Source: JAGOBP01 sp964550855 (GTDB taxonomy: Bacteria > Chloroflexota > Anaerolineae > Fen-1058). Taken from it: a stretch of DNA of 64,000 nt. Location: the NCBI GenBank assembly GCA_964550855.1, contig CAZKBQ010000001.1, positions 180,735-244,734 on the forward strand. Direction: 5' to 3'. This document shows positions 1-7,333 of the stretch, in pieces (position 1 is the stretch's first letter; each line of letters starts with the position of its first letter). The translations under genes and the position numbers were made by a program. The notes beneath the pieces are model-generated. The model was not told where the DNA came from, did not search any database, and worked only from the letters and a program-made list of their open reading frames with translations.

Positions 1-1529
1 AGCGTGGCGTCGCGCTCGCCGTTCTTCACCAAGTCCCACTGGCAGCGGCAGGCATGCAGCCAGGTCTGCGCCGCGCCCAGGAAATCCTGTGAGCGCTGCA
101 CCATGGCCTTGTTGGCCAGCGTGCGCGCTGTTTCCACTGTGCGGGTCACATCATCGGTCAGCTGCACGGCCTCGATGTCGCGCACCGCCACCTGCAGGTC
201 TGGATCATCCTTAAACGGGATGGCGCTCTTGGCCGACAACTTGTACTCGCCGTTACTGCGCACCAGCACGCCGCGCTGCGCCAGATCATCCAGCAGCGTG
301 TCGATGTAGTCTGTCTGCGAAGGATCGTTCAACAGCAGATCGGCCAACGCCACCCGATCGATCTCCAGGCCCGACTGGATGACGGCCTGCACATAGGCAC
401 ATTCAGCCCGGCGCACAAACATCGCCTCATCGGCGATGCTGGGGTGCAGGTGAACGGGCGCGTGAAATGAAACTTGCTGGCCGGCATATTCATAGGTGCG
501 CTGCCGAAAGCCCAGCTGCCAGATGCCCAGCAGCATCGTGCGCGACCGCATCAACCCCCGCGACGCGTACTGCTCCGTCAGATCGTTCAGCAGCGCGTCG
601 GGCGTCCACTCGTCGGGGCGCTGGCTCAACTCACGGTAGATGTCGCGCAGCACGTCGCGGCGCGTATCCAGATCGACCAGCGCCAGTTTGCGCACCGTGA
701 TCTGCTGCTTGTACTGTGTGGTCAGCGGCGGTGGCTCGATCTGATCCCCGGCTGCTTCGCCGGACGAGCCAACCGACGGCTGCAACTCAAAACCGCCCGG
801 CGTGGCAAAGTTAGCCGGCGCGGCATACATCTGCAAATCCTTGAAGAACAGCCGCACGATGTCGCCATTGCTTTCCAGCCAGTCGCGGAATTGGCTGTAA
901 CCCAGGTTGGCCTCGTTGAAGGTCGAATCCATGGATGTCAGCATGGGCTTAAGTTTGGCAGTCAGCACCGGCAGCTCGCCGCGTTGACCGTACACGTCCA
1001 GCGCACGGCGCAGCAGCCGCCGGCCCTTCTCGCGCTCGGTGATCGATTCCCGATCCGAGGACCGGTCTTTCACACCCAGCAGCGTGTCGAGGTAGAGGAA
1101 CTCGTCACAGGCCTTCACCAGCAGCGGGTGGGTGATACCACGTGGGCCGATGCCGATGGTGTACCGGCTGTATTCGCGCAGCCGCTGCACCAGCGCGCCG
1201 AAGTCGCTGTCACCGGACACAATGACAAAAGTCTGGATCTGCGGGCGCTGAATGGCGATCTCCAGGGCGTCGATCGCCAGGCGAATGTCGGCGCGGTTTT
1301 TGGCCGCGCTGACCCGATACATCTGGATCAAGTCGATCGAATTGTTCAGCAGGTCGTCGCGATAGGTGGAGAAGCGGCCCCAGTCGCCGTAGGCGCGTTT
1401 GATCACGACCGGCCCGCGCGTCTGCAGATTTTCCATCAGCCGCGTCACGTCCAGATCGATAAGTTCTTGCGCGGCCCAGATGGCGATGTTTTCAAAATCG
1501 ATAAACACGGCCAGCGGTTCGTCAGTCAT
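1..1529 (-). CDS. NYN-domain RNase-like protein with OST-HTH/LOTUS domain (3' end cut by window)
   Basis: The reading frame is open from ATG at 1529 to the left edge, so the C terminus is missing. The N terminus carries the NYN (PIN-like nuclease) signature: FIDFENI at residues 9-15, with the Asp expected to bind metal, then IVSGDSDFGALV further on, with the two catalytic-type Asp residues. About 80 residues after the NYN core lies an OST-HTH/LOTUS-like segment (PVLTAKLKPML...FNEANLGYSQFRDWLES), a known RNA-binding partner of NYN domains. A further acidic helical part follows up to the edge. LabA/DUF88-type proteins of this kind are regarded as RNases; the RNA target cannot be read from sequence. 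The ATG lies inside the last codons of the upstream gene (ATGACTGA overlap, 1522-1529), so translation is probably coupled. Confidence 0.88.
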   Translation of the reverse strand, partial: MTDEPLAVFIDFENIAIWAAQELIDLDVTRLMENLQTRGPVVIKRAYGDWGRFSTYRDDLLNNSIDLIQMYRVSAAKNRADIRLAIDALEIAIQRPQIQTFVIVSGDSDFGALVQRLREYSRYTIGIGPRGITHPLLVKACDEFLYLDTLLGVKDRSSDRESITEREKGRRLLRRALDVYGQRGELPVLTAKLKPMLTSMDSTFNEANLGYSQFRDWLESNGDIVRLFFKDLQMYAAPANFATPGGFELQPSVGSSGEAAGDQIEPPPLTTQYKQQITVRKLALVDLDTRRDVLRDIYRELSQRPDEWTPDALLNDLTEQYASRGLMRSRTMLLGIWQLGFRQRTYEYAGQQVSFHAPVHLHPSIADEAMFVRRAECAYVQAVIQSGLEIDRVALADLLLNDPSQTDYIDTLLDDLAQRGVLVRSNGEYKLSAKSAIPFKDDPDLQVAVRDIEAVQLTDDVTRTVETARTLANKAMVQRSQDFLGAAQTWLHACRCQWDLVKNGERDAT

Positions 1530-2211
1530 GGATGGCTCCAGAATAATGAACGGGATTTTTTTCTTGATAAAGCACGGCGCGGCGCCGGCCCACCGGTTCG
1601 ATCACACCCATGCGGCGCAGACAGTAGGTGATCTTCTGGGCCAGCATCAGCGGCCGATCGAGTGCGGCGGCCAGCTCGCCGCTGGTAAAGGGCTGCGGCA
1701 GTTCGCGCGGAATAAAGCGCCGAAAATCGTCGGGGGTCGAAAACACCACCCGATCGATCACGGCCAGCAGCCGACGGTTGCACACCTGCCAATCGCGCCA
1801 GCGGCGGCGCGCGGGCAGGCGGTGTTCTTCTTCGTGGATCAGGATCACCTCCAGGGTCAGATTAGGATCAATCATGAGTTCGGGGCAGCTGACCAGCTCC
1901 AGAAACATGTCCTCCAGCCGGCCGCCGCGTGGCGACTTGCGCCGGCGCACCGGCCGCCGGCGCGCGTCCAGCGTTACGATCCAGCGGGCAACGGCGACGG
2001 GATGCACCAGCGTGACGGGGTGGTTGGCCAGCAGGCGTGGCAGCTTGGGCTTGAGCGCGGTGAAGTTGTGAGTCTGAATCTCCACGATGGCGCTGTCGCG
2101 CAGCACATCGACGACGTAACCGTCAACCACGGCTTCCAGTTGATCGATCGGGCGGGCATAATATTGCTTGAGCGCCGCGTGCAGGTCGGTTTCGCGCAAG
2201 GTTCCGATCAT
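1522..2211 (-). CDS. conserved hypothetical protein, possible PD-(D/E)XK-like nuclease with C-terminal winged helix
   Basis: 229 residues. I do not recognise a named family with certainty. The N-terminal half has the pattern D30-GYVV-D35 followed by E44-I-Q46, with basic residues K54 and K56 after it. This resembles the D...(D/E)xK/Q core of PD-(D/E)XK nucleases. The middle is Arg-rich (RRRPVRRRKSPRGGR), which suggests nucleic-acid contact. The last 60 residues (FTSGELAAAL...YCLRRMGVIEPVGRRRAVLY) read as a winged helix-turn-helix. The gene overlaps the NYN/OST-HTH gene by 8 bp, so the two are almost certainly co-translated and may act together on RNA or DNA. Nuclease activity is an inference from a motif-like pattern only. 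Confidence 0.8.
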   Translation of the reverse strand: MIGTLRETDLHAALKQYYARPIDQLEAVVDGYVVDVLRDSAIVEIQTHNFTALKPKLPRLLANHPVTLVHPVAVARWIVTLDARRRPVRRRKSPRGGRLEDMFLELVSCPELMIDPNLTLEVILIHEEEHRLPARRRWRDWQVCNRRLLAVIDRVVFSTPDDFRRFIPRELPQPFTSGELAAALDRPLMLAQKITYCLRRMGVIEPVGRRRAVLYQEKNPVHYSGAIHD

Positions 2212-2230
2212 GATCGAGATCTACCGTCAG

Positions 2231-2259
2231 AAACAAAAAGGCTGAGGATAACCTCAGCC
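2231..2259 (-). terminator. rho-independent terminator after the DUF5667 gene
   Basis: Perfect 8-bp stem GGCTGAGG/CCTCAGCC (2240-2247 and 2252-2259) with a 4-nt loop. On the minus strand it is followed by TTTTTGTTT (plus-strand 2231-2239). It lies 42 bp downstream of the DUF5667 stop and only 20 bp upstream of the next minus-strand start (2211), so the downstream pair needs its own promoter or read-through. Confidence 0.9.
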
Positions 2260-2300
2260 ATTATGCCCCAAAACGCCGACGAATACAAACGGAAAATTTC

Positions 2301-3356
2301 CTATTCTTTAGGCTCTTTGGTCGGCTTGAGCTCTTTGGTCGGCTTTGGCGTGGGCGGTTCAGGCGTCGGCCGGGGCGTATTGACCTGGCCGGGCGGCGTG
2401 TTGGGCGGTTTGGGTGTGCGCACCTGACCGGGCGGCGTGTTGGGCGGCTTGGGTGTGCGCACCTGACCGGGCGGCGTGTTGGGCGGCTGAGGTGTGCGCA
2501 CCTGACCCGGCGGGGTCTTGTCGTTGGACGAAGGATCTTCGACAGGGGGCAACGCCCCCGCGCCGGGCGTGTCGGTCGGGGCCACAGTGGCAGTGGCCGT
2601 GGCGGTGGCGGTGCTCGTGGCGGTGGCCGTTGGCGTAAGTGGCGTGGCCATTAACGCGCTGGCCTGCTGTCGATAGGCGCCTAACGTCCCGGCGAGCTTG
2701 TCGCTGCCGCCCAGCTGCACAGTCAGCGCATCGGTGCGATCGATCAGCTGCAGCGCGGCCGACAGCGCAGGCTGAGTTTGAGTGGCCGGACTGGCGGCCA
2801 TGTCGCTCAGCGCCAGCCCGATTTCGCGGGTGGCCTCATCCAGTAATTCAGCCGCCGGCGTGCCGCGCATCGACAGGGCTTCATATTCGTTCAGTCGAGT
2901 ACGGGCCAGGTCCAAATAAATATCCGGACGCTCGGCCACCGAAGCCAGGGTGAGGCGAACCTGTTCCACCGCGCGCTTGACGGGATAGAGCACATCGCCG
3001 GGCAGCGCGGGCTGAGCCAGCGCCGGCAGCGCGCCAAATATCAGCACGAAGGCAACCAGGGCCGATACCACAGCCGGCAGCCAGCGCCGCGGCATGAAGA
3101 CGGGCCGCCGGGCTGGTGGTTGCGGTTGAGGCTGCGGCAGCTGGGCCGCACGCGCCAGAATCCGCTCACGCAGATCGGAACGATCGGTGGGAGACAGGCG
3201 CGGAACTGGCGCCGTCCGCAGCGCCAACGCGATCCGCAATTGGGCCGCCAGGCGGGGGTACTGGGGGTAGCGCGCCGCACAGGCTTCCGGCGTAGTCTTG
3301 CCGGACATAATCTCAGACAAACATTCATCAATGAGTTCTACTTCGTCTTGTGGCAT
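2301..3356 (-). CDS. DUF5667 membrane protein, probable partner of the adjacent ECF sigma factor
   Basis: 351 residues. The N-terminal about 50 residues (IDECLSEIMSGKTTPEACAARYP) match the short helical segment seen at the start of Chloroflexota DUF5667 proteins. One membrane helix follows at about 93-117 (WLPAVVSALVAFVLIFGALPALA). Next comes the DUF5667 core (LPGDVLYPVKRAVEQVRLTLA...RLNEYEAL), predicted to lie outside the membrane. The tail is low complexity: a Thr/Ala/Pro stretch, then about four copies of a 13-residue unit TPPGQVRTPKPPN, ending in a Lys/Glu/Pro-rich end. The start codon lies 2 bp after the sigma factor stop, so the two form an operon. The layout (cytoplasmic head, one TM, outer domain) suits an anti-sigma or sensor role, which is inference from context. 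Confidence 0.88.
   Translation of the reverse strand: MPQDEVELIDECLSEIMSGKTTPEACAARYPQYPRLAAQLRIALALRTAPVPRLSPTDRSDLRERILARAAQLPQPQPQPPARRPVFMPRRWLPAVVSALVAFVLIFGALPALAQPALPGDVLYPVKRAVEQVRLTLASVAERPDIYLDLARTRLNEYEALSMRGTPAAELLDEATREIGLALSDMAASPATQTQPALSAALQLIDRTDALTVQLGGSDKLAGTLGAYRQQASALMATPLTPTATATSTATATATATVAPTDTPGAGALPPVEDPSSNDKTPPGQVRTPQPPNTPPGQVRTPKPPNTPPGQVRTPKPPNTPPGQVNTPRPTPEPPTPKPTKELKPTKEPKE
2382..2520 (-). repeat. 39-bp in-frame tandem repeat encoding TPPGQVRTPKPPN
   Basis: About 3.5 copies of a 39-bp unit inside the DUF5667 gene; each encodes 13 residues with small changes (KPPN, QPPN, RPTP). The repeat number could vary by slippage without breaking the frame. Confidence 0.85.
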
Positions 3357-3358
3357 GA

Positions 3359-3916
3359 CTACTCGACCTCGTGCAACATTCGCGCCAGGGCTTCCAGGCC
3401 CCGGTGCTGCAGCGCTTTCACCGCCCCCACGGTTTTGCCCGTAATCTCGCTAATCTCGCTGTTGGTCAGCCCCTGGACATATTTCAAGATGAGCACTTCC
3501 TGCTGCTCACTCGTCAACCGGCGCATGGCTCCCCGCAAAGCCGCGTGCTGCAGAATGTCCACCGCGTCCAACGCTTCGACATCGGCGGGCATATCGCCTT
3601 GCTCGGTGATTTCATCGTAAGACTGTTCATCACGGCGCGCCAACTTGCGCCAGTAGTCCACCACGCGGGCATGGCTGATGCGGTACAGCCAGGCCAGAAA
3701 CGGCACATTGCGCTCATCGTAGCGGCCCAGCCCCTCCAACGCACGGACAAACACATCGGCGGTGATGTCCCGTGCTGTTTCGTCATCGTCAACGCGATAG
3801 CGCACGTAGCGATAAATGGCATCGACGTGCTGCTCATACAACTGGCTGATTGCCGCCTGTTCGCCGGCAATCGCCCGACGAACGATGTCTGATTCCGCTC
3901 TGCTAGGCACGGCCAC
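3359..3916 (-). CDS. ECF-family RNA polymerase sigma factor
   Basis: 185 residues, start GTG. Sigma region 2 is clear (LYEQHVDAIYRYVRYRVDDDETARDITADVFVRALEGL and FLAWLYRISHARVVDYWRK). Region 4 is at about 133-180 (RLTSEQQEVLILKYVQGLTNSEISEITGKTVGAVKAL), a helix-turn-helix for -35 recognition. The size fits ECF sigma factors, which lack regions 1.1 and 3. The gene is directly followed by the DUF5667 membrane protein, as expected for a sigma/anti-sigma pair. It is transcribed divergently from the pseudopilin and adhesin operon starting near 4.1 kb, so that operon is a plausible target. A -10-like TATAAT lies upstream on the minus strand at 3943-3948. Confidence 0.94.
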   Translation of the reverse strand: MAVPSRAESDIVRRAIAGEQAAISQLYEQHVDAIYRYVRYRVDDDETARDITADVFVRALEGLGRYDERNVPFLAWLYRISHARVVDYWRKLARRDEQSYDEITEQGDMPADVEALDAVDILQHAALRGAMRRLTSEQQEVLILKYVQGLTNSEISEITGKTVGAVKALQHRGLEALARMLHEVE

Positions 3917-3942
3917 TCATCCGACATTTCACCGTGCCACTG

Positions 3943-3948
3943 ATTATA
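3943..3948 (-). promoter_or_regulatory. -10 box upstream of the ECF sigma gene
   Basis: TATAAT on the minus strand, 27 bp upstream of the GTG start. No good -35 hexamer was found at 16-18 bp, so recognition may need an activator. Confidence 0.45.
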
Positions 3949-4108
3949 CCGTGAACAAGTCGATTGAGATATGGCACGTGGTACCCTTCTCCCAATTTTG
4001 GGCGAAAACCGTATCCGGGTAGGCGGGTAAACGGTCTTCCAAGCGTGATTGTTTCAAACAAAACTGTTTATGCAGCTCCTTATACACTATGTGCATGAAA
4101 GTTATCCT

Positions 4109-5494
4109 ATGTGCGGCTTGAGACAAAGTTTACCAAAACTCGACCGGAGGGGTCATTTCGGCAGCGCGGTTCGTGGGCAGGCGATGGTGGAATTTGCGCT
4201 GGTACTGCCCCTATTGCTCTTCCTGGCGATTGGGATCATGGATGTGGGCCGGGCGCTGTTCGTCTATAGTGAAACCTCAAACGCAGTGCGCGAGGCCATT
4301 CGCTACGCCACAGTCAATCCCGGTGATTGTCAGGGCATTGCGGCCCGCGCCCAGTCGATGTTTTCGATCGCGCCGGCGGGTTCGATCAGCGTACAGATCG
4401 TGCTGGAAAGGCCGGGCAGCGGCGGATTTGAAGAAGTGGATTGGTGCAACAATAACGCCGAAGAGGAACTGCAGGCCGGTCAGCGGATTCGAATCACCGT
4501 CAGCACTTCCGTGTCGCTCTTGACTCTGCAGCTGGTCGCGCCGCTGGTGGGCGGCAGCGCGCCATCGAACCTGCCCATCTCTTACACCGCGGCTCGTTCC
4601 ATCGTCCCACCGGAAGGCATCGCCACCGGCCCGACGACGACGCCGCCCCCACTCAACACGCGAGTCGCCAACACCAACACACCCACGCACACGCCGACGC
4701 CGGAACCGCCGCTGTTGCCATTGAACTTCGTGGTGACCTCGGCTTGCTCCAAGCCGAATAACAATCCGGTGAATGCCAGCTGGACCGCCTCTGCAACTGC
4801 GCTGGGCTACAAGATCTATCGTCTGCCCAGCCTGACGCTGGTGGCGACAGTGCCCGGCCCCAACGGCGCAGAAGGCATTGACAAAGTCGATGCGAATACC
4901 TCAACGACGTACTATGTGGTGGCCTACAATGCCGGCGGCGATAGCCTGCCGTCCAATACGTCAACGGTAACGTGCGGCAGCGCGGCCACCAACACACCCA
5001 TTCCCACCGCCACGAACACGCCCACACGGACGCCGTCGCCGACGCCGACCAACACGCCGACGCCCACCAACACGCCGACCAATACGTCGACGCCTACACC
5101 GACTAATACGCCGACCCAGACACCGACCAGCACGCCCGGCCCGTCACCGACCGCCACAGCCACCCTGACACCATCGCTGCCGCTGACCTTGACGTGGGAA
5201 ACGGGCTACCCGGCTTACAAAGAGCATCCGTCCACGGTCTACGTTAAAGTCAGGCTGACCACCACAGACGGCGTCACCGTGACCGGTGCCATCGTCAACT
5301 TTGTGGGCATCTTCAACAACGCCATCCTGGCCGATCTCAACACCGGCTCGTACGGCGCCCTAGGCGTCAAGAACAACTGCTACGTCGGCGCCAGCGGACG
5401 TGTCTGGATGGTCATCAGCGCCAGCAAGCCGGGTTATCAGAGTGTCACGCTCAGCGGCTGGTCAGACATCAACCGCTCAAACGGTTGTCCGTAA
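4109..5494 (+). CDS. TadE-like pseudopilin with fibronectin-type and Thr/Pro-rich extension
   Basis: 461 residues from ATG 4109; an in-frame ATG at 4070 is the alternative, and neither has a clear ribosome-binding site. The N terminus has the TadE-like class III pilin/pseudopilin pattern: a short basic leader, then RGQAMVEFALVLPLLLFLAIGIMDVGRALF, one membrane helix with the typical Glu. After the TadE-like domain come a Thr/Pro linker (TNTPTHTPTPEPP), an FN3-like domain (about residues 180-275, SWTASATALGYKIYRLP...YYVVAYNAGG), a second long Thr/Pro linker, and a C-terminal Ig-like domain (VYVKVRLTTTDGVTVTGAIVNF). TadE proteins are minor pilins of Tad/Flp pili. The extension is far longer than usual and suggests a surface-displayed variant. 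First gene of a four-gene operon. Confidence 0.88.
   Translation: MCGLRQSLPKLDRRGHFGSAVRGQAMVEFALVLPLLLFLAIGIMDVGRALFVYSETSNAVREAIRYATVNPGDCQGIAARAQSMFSIAPAGSISVQIVLERPGSGGFEEVDWCNNNAEEELQAGQRIRITVSTSVSLLTLQLVAPLVGGSAPSNLPISYTAARSIVPPEGIATGPTTTPPPLNTRVANTNTPTHTPTPEPPLLPLNFVVTSACSKPNNNPVNASWTASATALGYKIYRLPSLTLVATVPGPNGAEGIDKVDANTSTTYYVVAYNAGGDSLPSNTSTVTCGSAATNTPIPTATNTPTRTPSPTPTNTPTPTNTPTNTSTPTPTNTPTQTPTSTPGPSPTATATLTPSLPLTLTWETGYPAYKEHPSTVYVKVRLTTTDGVTVTGAIVNFVGIFNNAILADLNTGSYGALGVKNNCYVGASGRVWMVISASKPGYQSVTLSGWSDINRSNGCP
4990..5170 (+). repeat. low-complexity Thr/Pro-coding linker repeat
   Basis: Irregular tandem repeats of ACGCCGACC/ACCAACACG-type codon pairs encoding (TPT/NTP)n between the FN3-like and Ig-like domains of the first pseudopilin. 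Prone to slippage, and a possible O-glycosylation site. Confidence 0.75.
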
Positions 5495-5510
5495 TCTTGA
5501 GGATATGATG

Positions 5511-6017
5511 ATGCGATCGCGCAGTCTATTTCGCCTGCGACACGCCGGCAGCCCTGCCCGTGAAGAAGGTCAGAGCCTGGTGGAATTCTCACTGACGCTG
5601 GTGTTGATGCTGCTCCTCCTGAGCGCCGTCATCGATCTGGGGCGCGGCTACTACAGCTACATCGCCATCCAAAACGCAGCGGGCGAAGGCGCGCTCTACG
5701 CCGCCATCAATCCGCGCTGCCCCCACTCCGACAGCGCGGCCGGCTGCGCCAATCCCAACAACGTTGACTTCCGCGCCAGAAACGAGACGCCGCCCGGCGG
5801 CCTGATCGATCCCAATCGGATCACCGTGGCTGTCACTTACAGCGACGGTACCGACGACTACTCGCCGGACACCATCGTCGAAGGCACGCCCGTAACGGTC
5901 ACGGTCACTTATCGCTTCCATCTGATTGGCCCGTTCAGTCCGGTCTTTCCCAACGGCGAGTTGATTTTCACCGCCAGCGCGGTGCAGGATATTCTTGATC
6001 TTAAGCCGGAAGAATAA
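5511..6017 (+). CDS. TadE-like pseudopilin, short form
   Basis: 168 residues. Three consecutive ATGs (5505, 5508, 5511) are possible; 5511 has the best spacing (7 nt) from the GAGGA at 5499-5503. The N terminus reads REEGQSLVEFSLTLVLMLLLLSAVIDLGRGYYSYIAIQNAAGEGA, the standard TadE-like helix with Gln-Ser-Leu-Val-Glu-Phe at the membrane boundary. The remainder is a compact soluble domain with two Cys (PRCPHSDSAAGCA). It starts 16 bp after the previous stop, so the genes form one operon. Likely a minor pilin partner of its neighbours. Confidence 0.87.
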   Translation: MRSRSLFRLRHAGSPAREEGQSLVEFSLTLVLMLLLLSAVIDLGRGYYSYIAIQNAAGEGALYAAINPRCPHSDSAAGCANPNNVDFRARNETPPGGLIDPNRITVAVTYSDGTDDYSPDTIVEGTPVTVTVTYRFHLIGPFSPVFPNGELIFTASAVQDILDLKPEE

Positions 6018-6032
6018 TCGGGAGAACTCATC

Positions 6033-7235
6033 ATGAACGATTCACTTCATTCGTCACGGGGTCAGGCCATCGTGCTGATGGCGCTGCTGATGGTGGGGCT
6101 GCTGGCGTTTGCGGCGCTGGCCATCGACGGCGGCAACACCTACGTCGAACGCCGCCGCGCCCAGAACGCGGCCGATGCCGGCGCGCTGGCCGGCGCCCGC
6201 GAGCTATGGCTGCACGTCTCCACGCTGGACTCGTCCGAGACAACGGTTCAACAGGCCATCAACGAAGCCGCCGAAAGCAACGGCATCGCAGACACCAACG
6301 GCATCGCGGGCGACACCGTGAACGACAACGTCACGGCCTACTACACCGATCGGTTGGGCAACAAGCTGGGCGTCGAGGTGGGCGTGGCCGGCATCCCACC
6401 CAACGCCGGCGGCATCAATGTCGTCACGCAGCGCGACTTCAATACCTTCCTGGCCGGCCTCATCGGGCGCGGTGAAATGGGCGCCAACGCCGAAGCCACC
6501 GCCGTCATCATCCCGCCGCAGGGCTGCGGCGACTATGCCATTTTCGCCGCGTGCGAAACCTGCGGCCCCAACAATCTGGCCACCACCGGCAGCACCATGA
6601 TCATCAACGGCGGCGGGCTGTATTCCGGCGGCGACATGCACCTCAACAACACCGTCGTCATCAACGGCACGGTGTATTCGGTGGGCAGCTGCTCGCCCGA
6701 AGCGCAGTGCGCCGCCACCGGCGCGCCCGTCATCAACGGCGGCCAGGTGCAGACGCAGCCCATCTGGGAGATTGATGACTTCCGGCCGGGCGGCCCCATC
6801 GCACGCGCGTTGGGCGGCAACTACCATTACATCAACGGCAACCTCAACGCGTTGTCGAGCGGTGACGGCCTGTACTTCGTCACCGGCAGCGTGCAGATCA
6901 ACGGCGCCGGCCCCGCCAACGTCACCATCGTCTCGCTGGGCGAGCAAAAATACAACGGCACCGTCAACCTGACGGCCTACTATCACAACCTGCTGTTTTT
7001 CTCCGACTCCAGCAACACCAGCCAGGGTGCCATCCAGATCGCGGCCTCCGACTCGGTGTGGCAGGGTCTGATCTACGCGCCCAACGGCGACGTGAACTTC
7101 AGCGCCGCCCGCAATCTGGGCGTCAGCGGCGCCATCTTCGCCCGCTCGGTCAGCGCCAGCGGTTCGCAACTCAACATCAACTATGATCCCGCGGTGTGCC
7201 CGCCGTCACGCGCGCGCGTCATCTTGCTGAAGTAA
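6033..7235 (+). CDS. TadG-like pilus-assembly/pseudopilin protein
   Basis: 400 residues; ribosome-binding sequence GGGAGAA precedes the ATG. The N terminus (RGQAIVLMALLMVGLLAFAALAIDGGNTYVERRRAQNAADAGALAGARE) is the TadE/TadG-like signature in which a membrane helix is followed by a YxxRRxxQNAADAGALAGA motif. The large C-terminal part contains Cys-rich stretches (GCGDYAIFAACETCGPN, GSCSPEAQCAATG) and repeated INGG/INGxV turns (MIINGG, VVINGTV, VINGGQV) that read as a right-handed beta-helix-like shelf. It starts 15 bp after the preceding gene. No Tad motor, ATPase or prepilin peptidase gene is present nearby, so it must rely on machinery elsewhere. Confidence 0.85.
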   Translation: MNDSLHSSRGQAIVLMALLMVGLLAFAALAIDGGNTYVERRRAQNAADAGALAGARELWLHVSTLDSSETTVQQAINEAAESNGIADTNGIAGDTVNDNVTAYYTDRLGNKLGVEVGVAGIPPNAGGINVVTQRDFNTFLAGLIGRGEMGANAEATAVIIPPQGCGDYAIFAACETCGPNNLATTGSTMIINGGGLYSGGDMHLNNTVVINGTVYSVGSCSPEAQCAATGAPVINGGQVQTQPIWEIDDFRPGGPIARALGGNYHYINGNLNALSSGDGLYFVTGSVQINGAGPANVTIVSLGEQKYNGTVNLTAYYHNLLFFSDSSNTSQGAIQIAASDSVWQGLIYAPNGDVNFSAARNLGVSGAIFARSVSASGSQLNINYDPAVCPPSRARVILLK

Positions 7236-7279
7236 CGCCCGCCCGGAGCCGCGCCGCCGACGACGATTCACACTCAACG

Positions 7280-7305
7280 GGCCGCCGACACAGCCATCGG
7301 CGGCC
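7280..7305 (+). other. 9-bp intercistronic hairpin between the TadG-like gene and the adhesin gene
   Basis: GGCCGCCGA (7280-7288) and TCGGCGGCC (7297-7305) form a perfect 9-bp stem with an 8-nt loop. No U-tract follows. It may set the ratio of the two products by stabilising or attenuating the transcript. Confidence 0.6.
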
Positions 7306-7333
7306 TGTGCCATTGTGCAAGAGCGAGGAACCG

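Noticed and set aside
474..1631. A 385-codon plus-strand frame
   Set aside because: Opposite the NYN/OST-HTH gene, which shows conserved NYN motifs; the plus frame is His/Gln/Arg-rich noise.
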